Origin: Cycloclasticus sp.
Lineage (GTDB): Bacteria > Pseudomonadota > Gammaproteobacteria > Methylococcales > Cycloclasticaceae
Reading direction: 5' to 3'
DNA length: 45,669 bases
Assembly (NCBI GenBank): GCA_012959695.1
Contig: DUCS01000003.1
Location: forward strand, 1-45,669
The position numbers and the translations under genes were made by a program. Under the pieces are notes generated by a model. That model was not told the origin of the DNA and did no database searches. It saw only the letters and a list, made by a program, of their open reading frames with translations. Positions 27,691-36,762 of this stretch are shown one piece after another. Positions within the stretch are counted from its first letter, which is position 1. The number at the start of each line of letters is the position of its first letter.

Positions 27691-28635
27691 ATGACGCTAT
27701 CAAACGCAACAAAGGCAGATTTGTGGCTAATCGTGGTCACAATATTAGCTGCAATTAGTTGGATATTTTCAAAAGAGGCGGTGTTATTAATGCCACCGCT
27801 TTTATTCATTAGTTCACGGTTTATTCTTGCCGGCATCGTATTGTCTATTGTCGGCTTTCGACAAATAAAATTACTCAATTGGCATCAATATAAACAAGCT
27901 ATCGCTGTAGGCAGTGTTTTTGCAGTTGGAATGTGCTTCTGGATTATGGGTTTGTATTCTGGCGTTAGCCTCAGCGTCGGTGGTTTTTTAACCAGTTTGG
28001 CGGTGGTTATTTCACCCGCCTTGGCAAGAGTGCTTTTTAAAGAAGCAGCACCGTTTACTACTTGGCTCTCGATGCCGGTTGCAGCGATAGGTTTGGGGTT
28101 TCTTTCATTGAACTCAGGGATTGAAATTGAGACAGGGCAATTATTTTTTATAGCGGCCTCGTTCTTTTTCGCTCTGTTTTTTATTCTTAATACACGCGCG
28201 GCTAATCACCGTGAAATAGGTGGTTTGGATGAGGTTATCGACATCAGTGAAAAGGTGCCTACACTCTCGTTAACAGCGATTACATTGCTAACCGTGGGTG
28301 TACTGTCGGGTTGTTTATCCTTCGCGATGGAAGAATGGGACGGTGTAGTCGAAAGCCTTACTGTCGATTTACTGGCTTGGGTATTGGCCAGCGCCTTTAT
28401 TGGCACCGCCGCACGATTTTTTATTCAGACACACGCGCAAAGCCTATCAAGCAGCAGTCACGGGGTGGTTATTATGGTGGTGGAGCCAATCTGGACAGCA
28501 TTACTGGCGGCAGCCTGGTTTGGCGAAAGGTTGTCTGGTCATGAGCTGATTGGTTGTTCGATTATTTTCGTGGCACTGATTATTATCCGTTGGTCGATGA
28601 TTTTAAACGTGTTTAAAAGCAGTAAAGCAAGTTGA
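27691..28635 (+). CDS. EamA/DMT-family transporter
   Basis: A 314-residue membrane protein with ten predicted helices in two EamA repeats. The first repeat includes AAISWIFSKEAVLLMPPLLF and the second ends in VVIMVVEPIWTALLAAAWFGERL, a typical DMT-family ending. Such carriers usually export metabolites such as amino acids or nucleotides; the substrate here cannot be predicted. The gene starts 41 bases after the zapG-like gene with no obvious ribosome-binding site. A hairpin without a T run follows it. Confidence 0.85.
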   Translation: MTLSNATKADLWLIVVTILAAISWIFSKEAVLLMPPLLFISSRFILAGIVLSIVGFRQIKLLNWHQYKQAIAVGSVFAVGMCFWIMGLYSGVSLSVGGFLTSLAVVISPALARVLFKEAAPFTTWLSMPVAAIGLGFLSLNSGIEIETGQLFFIAASFFFALFFILNTRAANHREIGGLDEVIDISEKVPTLSLTAITLLTVGVLSGCLSFAMEEWDGVVESLTVDLLAWVLASAFIGTAARFFIQTHAQSLSSSSHGVVIMVVEPIWTALLAAAWFGERLSGHELIGCSIIFVALIIIRWSMILNVFKSSKAS

Positions 28636-28651
28636 TAAGGCGACGTTTTGC

Positions 28652-28674
28652 CGTGAATGATTTTTGTATTCACG
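28652..28674. other. Inverted repeat downstream of the EamA gene
   Basis: CGTGAAT and ATTCACG form a perfect seven-base inverted repeat around a nine-base T-rich loop. There is no T run after it on either strand, so it may be a weak terminator, an mRNA end structure or an operator for fabV, which starts 107 bases later. Confidence 0.35.
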
Positions 28675-28781
28675 TACAAAGGCGAATTTAAGCAATAGGC
28701 TGACGATAAAAATCATGCAAAAGCATCAGCGTATCCATTAAAATGATTAACTTCTATTTAGATTAACCTACTGGCGATCCT

Positions 28782-29981
28782 ATGATTATTAAACCTAAAA
28801 CTCGCGGCTTTATTTGTACAACTGCTCACCCTAAAGGATGTGCTGAAAATGTTAAGCAACAAATTCAAATCACTCAACAGCAAGGCTCGGTCCAAGGCGG
28901 TCCAAAAAAGGTACTGATTATTGGTTCTTCTAGTGGTTATGGTTTGGCATCTCGAATAACGGCTGCTTTTGGTTCAGGTGCTGCAACCATCGGCGTGTTT
29001 TTTGAAAAGCCGAGTACAGAAAGAAAGACAGGTTCAGCGGGTTGGTACAATACGGCGGCGTTTGATGTTGAAGCTAAAAATGCGGGCTTGTACGCAAAGC
29101 ATATCAATGGCGATGCGTTTTCTAACGAAGCAAAACAAAAAACAATCGATTTAATTAAAGAAGATTTAGGCCAAGTCGATTTGGTTATTTATTCATTAGC
29201 CTCACCGGTTCGTAAAGTGCCGGGTTCGGACGTAGTCACTCGTTCATGTCTTAAACCCATTGGTGAAACGTATAAGTCGACCGCCATTGATACCAATAAA
29301 GACATGATTATTGAAGCTGAAGTAGAACCTGCTACAGAGCAGGAAATAGCAGACACCATTACAGTCATGGGTGGTGAGGATTGGGAGCTTTGGATGGATG
29401 CGCTAGCGGATGCAGGGGTGTTGGCGGATGGCTGTCAGTCTGTGGCTTATAGCTATATTGGCACCGCTATTACCTGGCCAATTTATTGGGATGGTGCGTT
29501 AGGTAAAGCAAAAATGGATTTAGATCGTGCGGCTAAAGCCATAGATTCAAAACTTAAAGCAACTAATGGCGGCGCTAATGTAGCGGTGTTGAAGTCTGTT
29601 GTTACGCAAGCAAGCTCAGCGATTCCTGTAATGCCCTTGTATATTTCAATGGTATTTAAAGTGATGAAAGAACAAGGCATTCACGAAGGTTGTATTGATC
29701 AAATTAATCGCTTGTTTAGAACCCAGCTATTTAATGATGGGGCAGAACAAAACCTAGACGATACAAATCGTTTGCGCCTTGATGATTGGGAATTACGCGA
29801 TGATGTTCAACAAGCGTGTATTGATATATGGCCCCAAGTAACGACCGAAAATTTATTCGACTTGACTGACTACGCCAGTTACAAAAAAGAATTCCTTAAT
29901 TTATTTGGTTTTGAGCTTGAATCGATTGATTATGAAGCTGAAACCGATCCTCTGGTGGAATTTGATTTAGAAACACTCTAA
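28782..29981 (+). CDS. fabV: Enoyl-ACP reductase FabV (trans-2-enoyl-CoA reductase family)
   Basis: A 399-residue protein matching FabV in length and motifs. The N-terminus [20 protein letters not shown] is diagnostic. The NADH-binding segment is [12 protein letters not shown], and the catalytic pair of the family is the Tyr and Lys of [10 protein letters not shown] (Tyr-x8-Lys). The enzyme reduces trans-2-enoyl-ACP or enoyl-CoA in the last step of each fatty-acid elongation cycle and is naturally insensitive to triclosan in studied species. It complements fabA and fabB found 19 kb upstream. No fabI gene is in the window. Confidence 0.95.
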   Translation: MIIKPKTRGFICTTAHPKGCAENVKQQIQITQQQGSVQGGPKKVLIIGSSSGYGLASRITAAFGSGAATIGVFFEKPSTERKTGSAGWYNTAAFDVEAKNAGLYAKHINGDAFSNEAKQKTIDLIKEDLGQVDLVIYSLASPVRKVPGSDVVTRSCLKPIGETYKSTAIDTNKDMIIEAEVEPATEQEIADTITVMGGEDWELWMDALADAGVLADGCQSVAYSYIGTAITWPIYWDGALGKAKMDLDRAAKAIDSKLKATNGGANVAVLKSVVTQASSAIPVMPLYISMVFKVMKEQGIHEGCIDQINRLFRTQLFNDGAEQNLDDTNRLRLDDWELRDDVQQACIDIWPQVTTENLFDLTDYASYKKEFLNLFGFELESIDYEAETDPLVEFDLETL

Positions 29982-30026
29982 TACGCGATAGGTACGGATA
30001 GCTACGTTGTAGGGAAATTGGAATTT

Positions 30027-30821
30027 ATGGATAAGAAAGATGCGCACCTCATTGTTTTAGGCAATGAAAAAGGCGGTACGGGTAAGTCTACAATGGCGAT
30101 GCACATTGTTGTGGGTTTATTAGATGTAGGAAAGAAAGTTGCTGTTATTGATTTAGATGCTAGGCAAAAAAGCATCGCTAGGTACCTTCAAAATAGACAA
30201 ACCTTTATGGCAAATGGCGGAACGAAGGTTGCTATGCCTGATTTTATGGTCGTTGCGCAATCAGAAGCAGGTTTGGTTAAAGACAGAGAAATAGAAGACC
30301 AAAAAAATCTACAGAAAGCATTAGACGAACATAAAAAGAACGTTGATTTTATTGTCATTGATTGCCCCGGCAACGACACCTACTTGTCTCGTTTAGCACA
30401 TGCATTGGCGGATACGCTGGTAACGCCGTTAAATGATAGCTTTATTGATTTGGATTTACTGGGCGAAGTGTCGCCTACGAATTTTCAAGTAAAAAAACTG
30501 AGTTTTTATAGCGAGATGGTGTGGGATAGTCGTAAATACCGTTCAGCCAGTGGTAGGCCGCCGATGGATTGGGTGGTGGTTCGTACGCGTTTGGCGTCAT
30601 TAGACTCGCGAAATAATAAACGTGTGCACGATGCATTAAACGCATTACAAAAACGAATCATGTTTCGCTATGTGCCAGGGCTCTATGAACGCGTCATTTA
30701 TAAAGAACTGTTTCCAAGCGGCTTGACGGTATTAGATCTTGAGAAAGTAAACAGCCTGTCCCATATTGCTGCACGACAAGAAGTACGTTCTTTGGTTGAT
30801 AGTCTAAATTTGTTTGAATGA
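30027..30821 (+). CDS. MipZ-like ParA/MinD-family ATPase
   Basis: A 264-residue soluble ATPase. The deviant Walker A is GNEKGGTGKST, and VIDLDARQKSIARYLQNR and the Walker B-like FIVIDCPGND are typical of MipZ, the division-plane positioning ATPase described mainly in alphaproteobacteria. The ATG at 30027 is preferred over TTG at 30018, because the AGGGA site is only a few bases from the TTG. The gene overlaps the SprT-like gene by 4 bases. Whether it positions the division site or has another segregation role here is unknown, since no partner ParB gene is in the window. Confidence 0.83.
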   Translation: MDKKDAHLIVLGNEKGGTGKSTMAMHIVVGLLDVGKKVAVIDLDARQKSIARYLQNRQTFMANGGTKVAMPDFMVVAQSEAGLVKDREIEDQKNLQKALDEHKKNVDFIVIDCPGNDTYLSRLAHALADTLVTPLNDSFIDLDLLGEVSPTNFQVKKLSFYSEMVWDSRKYRSASGRPPMDWVVVRTRLASLDSRNNKRVHDALNALQKRIMFRYVPGLYERVIYKELFPSGLTVLDLEKVNSLSHIAARQEVRSLVDSLNLFE

Positions 30822-31330
30822 GCGTTGAGTTAAGTAAACCGCAACAACAGAGAGTGATTGAAGAAACGTCACGTTACATTGATATAGCGAACCAACGTTA
30901 CCAAACCAATTACCCTGTGATAGCCGTACACTTTGATTTAACCGGCCACACCATTGGTATGTACAAACACGTTAAACGACAAAGAATTATTCGTTATAAC
31001 GCGGCTATTTTTGCCAAATATTTTGAAGAAAATATGCATGATACTGTGCCTCACGAAGTAGCACACTATATTGTAGACATGCAATACGGCAGGAGAAAAG
31101 TACGTCCTCATGGGCTTGAGTGGCAAGCTGTTATGGCAGACTTTGGTGCAGACGATAGCCGTACCGCAAACTACGATTTATCAGACATTCCTAAACGGCA
31201 ATATTCTACTGTCCCCTATGCCTGCGGTTGCCAACAACACGACCTCGGCATTCGCCGACACAATAAAGTGATAAAGCAAAACATTAATTATTATTGCCGT
31301 CAATGTGGTGATGAATTGATGGCTGTATGA
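30818..31330 (+). CDS. SprT-like zinc metalloprotein
   Basis: A 170-residue protein of the SprT family. The zinc motif HEVAH spans residues 79-83, with a third likely ligand His98 in RPHGLEW. A C-terminal zinc ribbon has the pattern CGC near residue 138 and CRQC near residue 162. The family resembles DNA-protein crosslink proteases, but the bacterial function is poorly known. The start overlaps the MipZ-like gene by 4 bases (ATGA), and the end overlaps the GIY-YIG gene by 4 bases, so the three form a coupled unit. Confidence 0.88.
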   Translation: MSVELSKPQQQRVIEETSRYIDIANQRYQTNYPVIAVHFDLTGHTIGMYKHVKRQRIIRYNAAIFAKYFEENMHDTVPHEVAHYIVDMQYGRRKVRPHGLEWQAVMADFGADDSRTANYDLSDIPKRQYSTVPYACGCQQHDLGIRRHNKVIKQNINYYCRQCGDELMAV

Positions 31331-31569
31331 GCTGGTTTGTCTATATCATTGAAGGGAGTGATAACAGTCTGTATACCGGCATCACAACAGACTTGGAGCG
31401 GCGCTTTCAACAACATTTAAAGGGTTCAGGCGCAAAATATTTCTACGGAAGAAAGCCGGTAAAAATTGTGTATTCAGAAAACCACGAAGATAGAAGCAGT
31501 GCCAGTGTACGGGAGGCTGCTATCAAGAAGCTATCGCGCCAACAAAAAGAAAAGCTTATACAGGCTTGA
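31327..31569 (+). CDS. GIY-YIG nuclease-domain protein (YhbQ/UPF0213-like)
   Basis: An 80-residue single-domain GIY-YIG protein. The motif appears as FVYIIEGSDNSLYTGITTD, followed by the conserved Arg in LERRFQQH and a Glu in the later helix. Members resemble E. coli YhbQ, a small protein with nuclease-type fold linked to DNA damage responses. It is coupled to the SprT-like gene by a 4-base overlap, and a role in nucleic acid repair would fit that neighbour, but this is inference. It ends 52 bases before trxC. Confidence 0.88.
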   Translation: MSWFVYIIEGSDNSLYTGITTDLERRFQQHLKGSGAKYFYGRKPVKIVYSENHEDRSSASVREAAIKKLSRQQKEKLIQA

Positions 31570-31621
31570 ATCTTAATCAGTTGCCACCATACTTAGAGCA
31601 TCAACAATAGAATAAAGCCCT

Positions 31622-32059
31622 ATGTCAGCCCCATTAAAAATTGTATGTCCACACTGTGATGTTGTTAATAAGTTGCCAGCCGATAAGCTGGGCGCTGGCG
31701 GACAATGCGGCAAGTGTAAAAAGAAATTGTTTGCTGGCAAAGCCGCCACGCTAACATCTGCCAATGCCCAACGACATTTTGAGCAAAGTGATATCCCCGT
31801 GGTGGTCGATTGCTGGGCAAGCTGGTGTGGACCATGTAAATCATTTGCACCGACGTTTAATCAGGCGGCTAAAAAATTAGAGCCGGCATTTCGTTTCGCA
31901 AAATTAGATACAGAAAAAGAGCAGCGTTTAGCGACTCGCTTTAGAATACAAAGCATTCCTACTTTGTTGGTGTTCAAAAAGGGTAAAGAAGTGGCTAGGC
32001 AAGCGGGGGTAATGAACTTGTCACAGTTTGAAGCGTGGCTAAAACCTTATATGCCTTGA
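31622..32059 (+). CDS. trxC: Thioredoxin 2 with zinc finger
   Basis: A 145-residue thioredoxin of the TrxC type. The N-terminal zinc finger has Cys9, Cys12, Cys29 and Cys32, and the thioredoxin active site is WCGPC at 68-72. The cis-Pro segment IQSIPTLLVF follows. TrxC reduces disulfides and is tied to oxidative stress in E. coli. It is convergent with hslO, another redox-controlled zinc protein, with only 2 bases between the two stop codons, and msrA lies just beyond. No OxyR box was identified by eye. Confidence 0.94.
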   Translation: MSAPLKIVCPHCDVVNKLPADKLGAGGQCGKCKKKLFAGKAATLTSANAQRHFEQSDIPVVVDCWASWCGPCKSFAPTFNQAAKKLEPAFRFAKLDTEKEQRLATRFRIQSIPTLLVFKKGKEVARQAGVMNLSQFEAWLKPYMP

Positions 32060-32061
32060 CG

Positions 32062-32928
32062 TTAATGTTGTACAGGTGAGCCGCTGAGTTTTTCTTTGTT
32101 AAATAATTGTTCAATGTCGATGGCATCAAATTGGTAGTGTTGATTGCAGAAATCACAGTCGGCTTCAATCACGCCCCGTTCCTCAATTAAAGAGCGCAAT
32201 TCCTCTAGACCGAGGGTTAATAGGCTGGCTTCAACTTTTTCTTTAGAACAATCGCATTTAAATTCGACGGCTTGAGGGTCATAAAGTCGAACGCTTTCTT
32301 CATGGAAGAGTCTATGAATCACGTCTTTGAAATTCAGGCTAAGTAATTCGTTATCAGTAATTGTGTTGGCAAGCATCTCAACTCGCTCCCAATCAGCTTT
32401 TTCACCGTTATGTGCTGGTAACTCTTGCAGTAATAAGCCGACGGCGCGTTCATTATTTACAGCAAACCACAGGCGTGTTTTAAGTTGTTCAGATTGTGTA
32501 AAGTAAGCTTGTAGCGCATCGGCTAAGGAGTCACCCTCTAAGCGAACAACACCTTGGTAAGCCTTACCTTTGGTGGGTTTAATAGTCATGACTAATACGC
32601 CATCGCCAAATAAGCTGGATAAATTCCCTTCGAGAACGTCACCGTTCCAATGCGCCAGCCCTCTAATAGCTTGTTGATTATCAGCTTGAGCTACCAGCAT
32701 GCTAATAGGACCGTTGCCACGTATTTGAATAATTAAAGAGCCGTCAAATTTTAACGTAGCAGACAACAATGAAGCCGCTGCAAGTGCTTGCCCTAATTGC
32801 CGAGCAACAACAGGTGGGTAGTTGTGTAAGTCGAGAGCCGTTTGAAAACTTGCATCTAAGGATACGACTTCACCTCGAACACCGAGTTCTTCAAAAAGAA
32901 AACGGGTTAATGTGTCATTGTTGCTCAT
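32062..32928 (-). CDS. hslO: Redox-regulated chaperone Hsp33
   Basis: A 288-residue Hsp33, the usual length. The C-terminal redox zinc switch has Cys225 and Cys227 (KCDCS) and Cys258 and Cys261 (CDFC). Oxidation releases zinc and activates the holdase function. The N-terminal substrate-binding domain includes GNGPISMLVAQAD and the GIAD-like RGLAHWNGD segment. A TATAAT (32966-32961 on the minus strand) lies upstream, with a TTAACT at a rather long spacing. It is convergent with trxC. Confidence 0.94.
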   Translation of the reverse strand: MSNNDTLTRFLFEELGVRGEVVSLDASFQTALDLHNYPPVVARQLGQALAAASLLSATLKFDGSLIIQIRGNGPISMLVAQADNQQAIRGLAHWNGDVLEGNLSSLFGDGVLVMTIKPTKGKAYQGVVRLEGDSLADALQAYFTQSEQLKTRLWFAVNNERAVGLLLQELPAHNGEKADWERVEMLANTITDNELLSLNFKDVIHRLFHEESVRLYDPQAVEFKCDCSKEKVEASLLTLGLEELRSLIEERGVIEADCDFCNQHYQFDAIDIEQLFNKEKLSGSPVQH

Positions 32929-33078
32929 GAAAAAGACTTCTTTGTTAAAAGGAATCGGGAATTATATTACAGAGTTATGGTGCGCAGTTAATAACGGTTA
33001 ATGGCCTTCAAAAAAATATCGCTGGGTCTGGGATATAATGAATAGCAAGTTTTCAGTTTTTATTTATGGGGTTTTCTT

Positions 33079-33705
33079 ATGTTCTTTGACAAATCATCTT
33101 TACCCACAGCCAGTGAAGCGCTACCGGGACGCAGTGAGGTTATGTCGGTGCCTAATTCACATTATGTTTATAACGGTCACCGTTTGGAAGCACCTTTCCC
33201 TGATGGATATAAAACAGCTGTATTTGGTTTAGGGTGTTTCTGGGGCGCTGAACGAAAGTTTTGGCAGTTAGAAGGGGTTTATTCAACAGCTGTTGGTTAT
33301 GCAGCTGGGTTTACACCTAACCCAACGTATGAAGAAGTGTGTTCTGGACAAACGGGGCATAACGAGGTGGTGTTGGTGGTGTACGATTCTGCGGATATTT
33401 CTTATGCGGATTTGTTAAAAACGTTTTGGGAGTCACATAACCCTACACAAGGTATGCGGCAAGGAAACGACACGGGTTCACAATACCGTTCAGGTATTTA
33501 CTATTCAACAAAGATAGAATCAAACTTAGCCGAACAATCGCGCGATGAATTTCAGCAGGCGTTAAGTTCTGCAGGCATGGGTGTGATTATGACTGAAATA
33601 TTGCCAGTTTCTACGTTTTATTATGCTGAGCATTATCATCAGCAGTATTTGGCTAAAAATCCGGGCGGTTATTGCGGCTTAGGCGGTACGGGAGTTAGTT
33701 TTTAA
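33079..33705 (+). CDS. msrA: Peptide methionine sulfoxide reductase A
   Basis: A 208-residue MsrA with the long N-terminal extension seen in E. coli MsrA ([17 protein letters not shown]). The catalytic Cys53 is in [10 protein letters not shown], and the second conserved Cys is in the ending [10 protein letters not shown]. It reduces methionine-S-sulfoxide in proteins, using thioredoxin. A TATAAT at 33034-33039 lies about 40 bases upstream. The last 11 bases overlap the 3' end of the convergent nirK gene. Together with trxC and hslO it makes an oxidative-repair neighbourhood. Confidence 0.95.
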   Translation: MFFDKSSLPTASEALPGRSEVMSVPNSHYVYNGHRLEAPFPDGYKTAVFGLGCFWGAERKFWQLEGVYSTAVGYAAGFTPNPTYEEVCSGQTGHNEVVLVVYDSADISYADLLKTFWESHNPTQGMRQGNDTGSQYRSGIYYSTKIESNLAEQSRDEFQQALSSAGMGVIMTEILPVSTFYYAEHYHQQYLAKNPGGYCGLGGTGVSF

Positions 33706-34837
33706 TAGGACCAGGTTTCACAACTTGCTCCATTAAATCGTTGTTCCATTTTCCTTTAACCGAGACGTGTGCTGCGCCGCCAAGCATAAAAGCTTCAATT
33801 AAGTTATGGTTAAGGTAAGCGTAAATGCCTGGTTGCTTGAAGGTATAGAGTGCTGCAACAGCTTCACCACCATTGACTGCCCAAGTCTCACGGTCAACGG
33901 TTGGAGTATTATTGAATGAGCCGCCAGGCCAAACTAAATCACCGTGGCCGCCTATCAAATGAATGCGCGAGTCTTCGTTGGCCTGTGAATGAATAAATAA
34001 TACCGTTTCACCTACGTTGGCTTCCATTGCGTTTTTGCCGATTAACGCACCTTTACTGCCGTTGAAGGTGATGTGTGTAGGCGTTAGTGTTTTCATTACC
34101 TTTAATACGTCACCCATTGCAGCAGCGACATTGGGGTAGCGAATGTAGTTGCCAAATTCGTCCTGCGGAATGTACCAGCCTTGCTCACCAATGTAGTAGG
34201 CTTTGTCATAGTGTACTAAGTTTCCTTTGTTATCTTTAAGCCCGTCTTTTGGCAATATCATGATAGCCCCATACATGCCGGAAACAACGTGATAAGGAAT
34301 CATAATGCCACTAGGTGCGCAGTGATAAACGTAGGTGCCGGGTTTGTCTGCTTTGAATCGTAAAGTGACTTGTTCCCCAGGGTTTATAAGTGTCAGTGCA
34401 CCACCACCAAGAGCACCTGTTGATGCATGAAAATCAATGTTGTGCGCAAGAACGTTTGTTCTGGGGTTTTTCAGTGTTAATTCAACGTAATCACCTTCAT
34501 GAACAACCATCATTGGGCCAGGGTTGCTGCCGTTAAATGTCATGGCTTGAACGAAAACACCTGTTTCAACTTCTATTTCCTTTTCCTCGATAACCATTTC
34601 CATTTCGATGATTCGTGGCTTACCGGAATAAGTTTGTTGGTGTTTAGGCAAGAACGGTGGCGCAACTAATGCCTGTTTAACACGCTCTAGGCCTTCTAAA
34701 TTGGCCTGTGTGCCAATGTCAGCAATATACGAACTGCCTGACTCGTTGGAAATTGCCGTGGGTGAAAGAATGATTAGGAATAAAAGAGCTTGTAACTGTA
34801 GCAATAGTTTAAGTGTTACTACAGTCCTAGTTCTCAT
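33695..34837 (-). CDS. nirK: Copper-containing nitrite reductase (NirK)
   Basis: A 380-residue periplasmic two-domain cupredoxin. A Sec signal peptide covers about residues 1-30. All copper ligands are visible: type 1 His132, Cys173, His183 and Met188; type 2 His137, His172 and His344. The catalytic Asp135 (HNIDFH) and His293 (HLIGGHGD) are also present. It reduces nitrite to nitric oxide. The ribosome-binding site is a perfect AGGAGG, 6 bases before ATG, so expression may be high when transcribed. An FNR/DNR-like palindrome lies upstream at 34907-34920. No nitric oxide reductase gene is in the window, and azurin or cytochrome donors are not seen. Confidence 0.96.
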   Translation of the reverse strand: MRTRTVVTLKLLLQLQALLFLIILSPTAISNESGSSYIADIGTQANLEGLERVKQALVAPPFLPKHQQTYSGKPRIIEMEMVIEEKEIEVETGVFVQAMTFNGSNPGPMMVVHEGDYVELTLKNPRTNVLAHNIDFHASTGALGGGALTLINPGEQVTLRFKADKPGTYVYHCAPSGIMIPYHVVSGMYGAIMILPKDGLKDNKGNLVHYDKAYYIGEQGWYIPQDEFGNYIRYPNVAAAMGDVLKVMKTLTPTHITFNGSKGALIGKNAMEANVGETVLFIHSQANEDSRIHLIGGHGDLVWPGGSFNNTPTVDRETWAVNGGEAVAALYTFKQPGIYAYLNHNLIEAFMLGGAAHVSVKGKWNNDLMEQVVKPGPIKN

Positions 34838-34906
34838 AGCTATCCTCCTAAATAAATTTAATTGTATAAGGTATTCATCCTACGCGTTAAAAATGCGTCC
34901 TAATTT

Positions 34907-34920
34907 ATGACTTAAATCAG
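34907..34920 (-). promoter_or_regulatory. FNR/DNR-like operator upstream of nirK
   Basis: Read on the plus strand the site is ATGAC-TTAA-ATCAG. It fits the FNR-family core TGA-N6-TCA and matches 4 of 5 bases in each half of TTGAC/ATCAA. It is centred about 76 bases before the nirK ATG. A TAGGAT at 34882-34877 on the minus strand would put the site about 42 bases upstream of transcription start, the class II position. The regulator is not encoded in the window. Confidence 0.5.
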
Positions 34921-34922
34921 GT

Positions 34923-35615
34923 TTAAACAGGGCTTGCAATTTTTGGAAGTTCCCAATGGATGGCTGTTTTGCCGTGTTGTTCCAGATATTCGTTGGTTCT
35001 GCTAAAGTGCTTACAGCCTATAAACCCCCGATGAGCTGACAAAGGTGATGGATGTGGTGCTTTTAATACAAGGTGCTTTTCAGCATCAATAAACGCGCCT
35101 TTCTTTTGCGCATAGGCGCCCCACAACAAAAAAACCACGTGTTCATTTTGTTCATTAACCGTTCGAATAATCTTGTCTGTAAAAGTTTCCCAGCCTTTTC
35201 CTTGGTGGGCATTAGGCTGGTTATATTCAACGGTCAATACGCTATTAATTAATAATACCCCTTGCTTTGCCCAGCTTTCTAAACAGCCGTGTAATGCGTG
35301 CGAAATGCCCAAATCGGCTTGGAGTTCTTTATAGATGTTGCGCAATGAAGGCGGAATTTTTACATCCGGCTGAACAGAAAAGCACAGGCCATGTGCTTGA
35401 TGAGGTTGGTGGTAGGGGTCCTGGCCTAAAATAACGATTTTTACATCGTCTAAGGGTGTTTGTTCTAGTGCGTGAAACCAGTTGGATGAATGTGGATAGA
35501 TCACTTTGCCATCGTTTTTCTCTAGTCGCAGAAACTCTTTTAGCGTGAGCATATAGGGCTGCTCTAGTTCGTGGTCTAAATAAGGTTTCCAACTTTTTGC
35601 GTTTGAAAGAGCCAT
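34923..35615 (-). CDS. ung: Uracil-DNA glycosylase
   Basis: A 230-residue family 1 uracil-DNA glycosylase. The water-activating loop [14 protein letters not shown] contains the catalytic Asp66, and the leucine loop [11 protein letters not shown] carries the catalytic His near residue 188. It removes uracil from DNA to start base excision repair. Its start lies 3 bases after the stop of the ADP-ribosylglycohydrolase gene, so both are probably in one minus-strand transcript. The stop is close to the nirK upstream region; ung and nirK are in tandem on the same strand, with the FNR-like box between them. Confidence 0.96.
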   Translation of the reverse strand: MALSNAKSWKPYLDHELEQPYMLTLKEFLRLEKNDGKVIYPHSSNWFHALEQTPLDDVKIVILGQDPYHQPHQAHGLCFSVQPDVKIPPSLRNIYKELQADLGISHALHGCLESWAKQGVLLINSVLTVEYNQPNAHQGKGWETFTDKIIRTVNEQNEHVVFLLWGAYAQKKGAFIDAEKHLVLKAPHPSPLSAHRGFIGCKHFSRTNEYLEQHGKTAIHWELPKIASPV

Positions 35616-35618
35616 TTT

Positions 35619-36662
35619 TTAATTAATTTGATTAGCTAGCTTGGTTGCTCTATCTAGCAACTCACTTGAATTTTCTAATCCGTCAATAAACCGCTTTGGT
35701 ATGCCGTTAATACCGACTTGTGCGCCCACAAGTGCGCCAGTCAGCATTGCCCGTGCCATGTTTTGCCCACCACCGTTAATAGCGTGTAAAACAGCGCTTT
35801 CGAAATCATCAGAATAGCGTGCTGCTAAATAATAACAAGCGGGAAATTGGTGGTATACGGCACATGGCATGCCGTAAACTAGCGAAACTTTCCAAGCGGG
35901 ATTAATTAAATCTTCATGCGCTGCACGAGCGATGCTTGACGGTGTTAGTAGTGCATCGGGTGATGCGAAAGTGCCTGCGCCAGAGGGTTTGCTGCCGGGT
36001 ATCGTCATGGCGTGGAAAGGCAGCTCGTGATCGCCAACCAGCTTCATTAGTTTGCCTGATAGCTCTTCGTCCAACGCGTGGCCTTGTACTAACATACCAA
36101 GTACAGCGCCGTAGGCAACGGTCATGGCGTTAATGGTTTCATCGCATTGTGTCAGCAGTGTATTACTTGACACGGTGCTGGCGAGTTGTTTGGGCTTATT
36201 GGCATAGCGGACAGCTAAAGCCAATATGCGTTCTGCGGCTTCGGTGTTGTCTGTAAAACCAGCAACGTCACCCCATAGTTTATTATGTTGAGTGCGTAAC
36301 ACCCACGCTTCGCGAATTGATTGGCTGGTAAAACCGCCTGGGCCAACGTTTGCTGTGCCGTCGAGTAATGGGAATAAGTCATTGTCTAATCGTTGGCAAA
36401 AATTTTCTTCGGTATATCCGCCACTTGTCAGCATGGAGTCGATGAGCATATTGAGAATAAGGCCAGATTGTGATTGCTGGCCAGCTTTCATGCCGCCGTG
36501 ATAGCGGTCAGGTTGTGGGTCTGTGTAGTCGGTTATCCAGTCGCCATAAAGGCGCTGTTGCTCATCTAAGTCATAGAACCAGTGCGGGCCTAAACCCAGT
36601 GCGTCACCAATGTATGCGCCCATGATGGCACCTACTGCGCGGTCTTTAATTGTTATGCTCAT
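35619..36662 (-). CDS. ADP-ribosylglycohydrolase family protein
   Basis: A 347-residue protein from the ATG at 36662. The N-terminal DRAVGAIMGAYIGDALGLG motif and the later FTDNTEAA and GGGQNMARAMLTGALVGAQVG segments match the ADP-ribosyl-hydrolase fold with its magnesium-binding acidic residues. The family removes ADP-ribose from proteins or related compounds; the substrate here is unknown. An in-frame ATG at 36722 would add 20 residues, but that extension looks unlike the family. Neither start has a good ribosome-binding site. It is followed by ung. Confidence 0.85.
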   Translation of the reverse strand: MSITIKDRAVGAIMGAYIGDALGLGPHWFYDLDEQQRLYGDWITDYTDPQPDRYHGGMKAGQQSQSGLILNMLIDSMLTSGGYTEENFCQRLDNDLFPLLDGTANVGPGGFTSQSIREAWVLRTQHNKLWGDVAGFTDNTEAAERILALAVRYANKPKQLASTVSSNTLLTQCDETINAMTVAYGAVLGMLVQGHALDEELSGKLMKLVGDHELPFHAMTIPGSKPSGAGTFASPDALLTPSSIARAAHEDLINPAWKVSLVYGMPCAVYHQFPACYYLAARYSDDFESAVLHAINGGGQNMARAMLTGALVGAQVGINGIPKRFIDGLENSSELLDRATKLANQIN

Positions 36663-36762
36663 AATGTGTGTTTTTGTTTTATAAAGTAAATCTGTTATAT
36701 CACTTTGTGTATTGTTGCGCATCCTCTTAGGGTGGCTTCCTGTTCTCTGCTAAAATACGACG

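Noticed and set aside
28652-28674. Hairpin after the EamA gene as an intrinsic terminator
   Set aside because: No T run follows the stem on either strand, so it was listed only as an inverted repeat.
33038-33232. Small open frame overlapping the msrA start
   Set aside because: It runs through the msrA coding region in another frame with no recognisable features; msrA is well supported.
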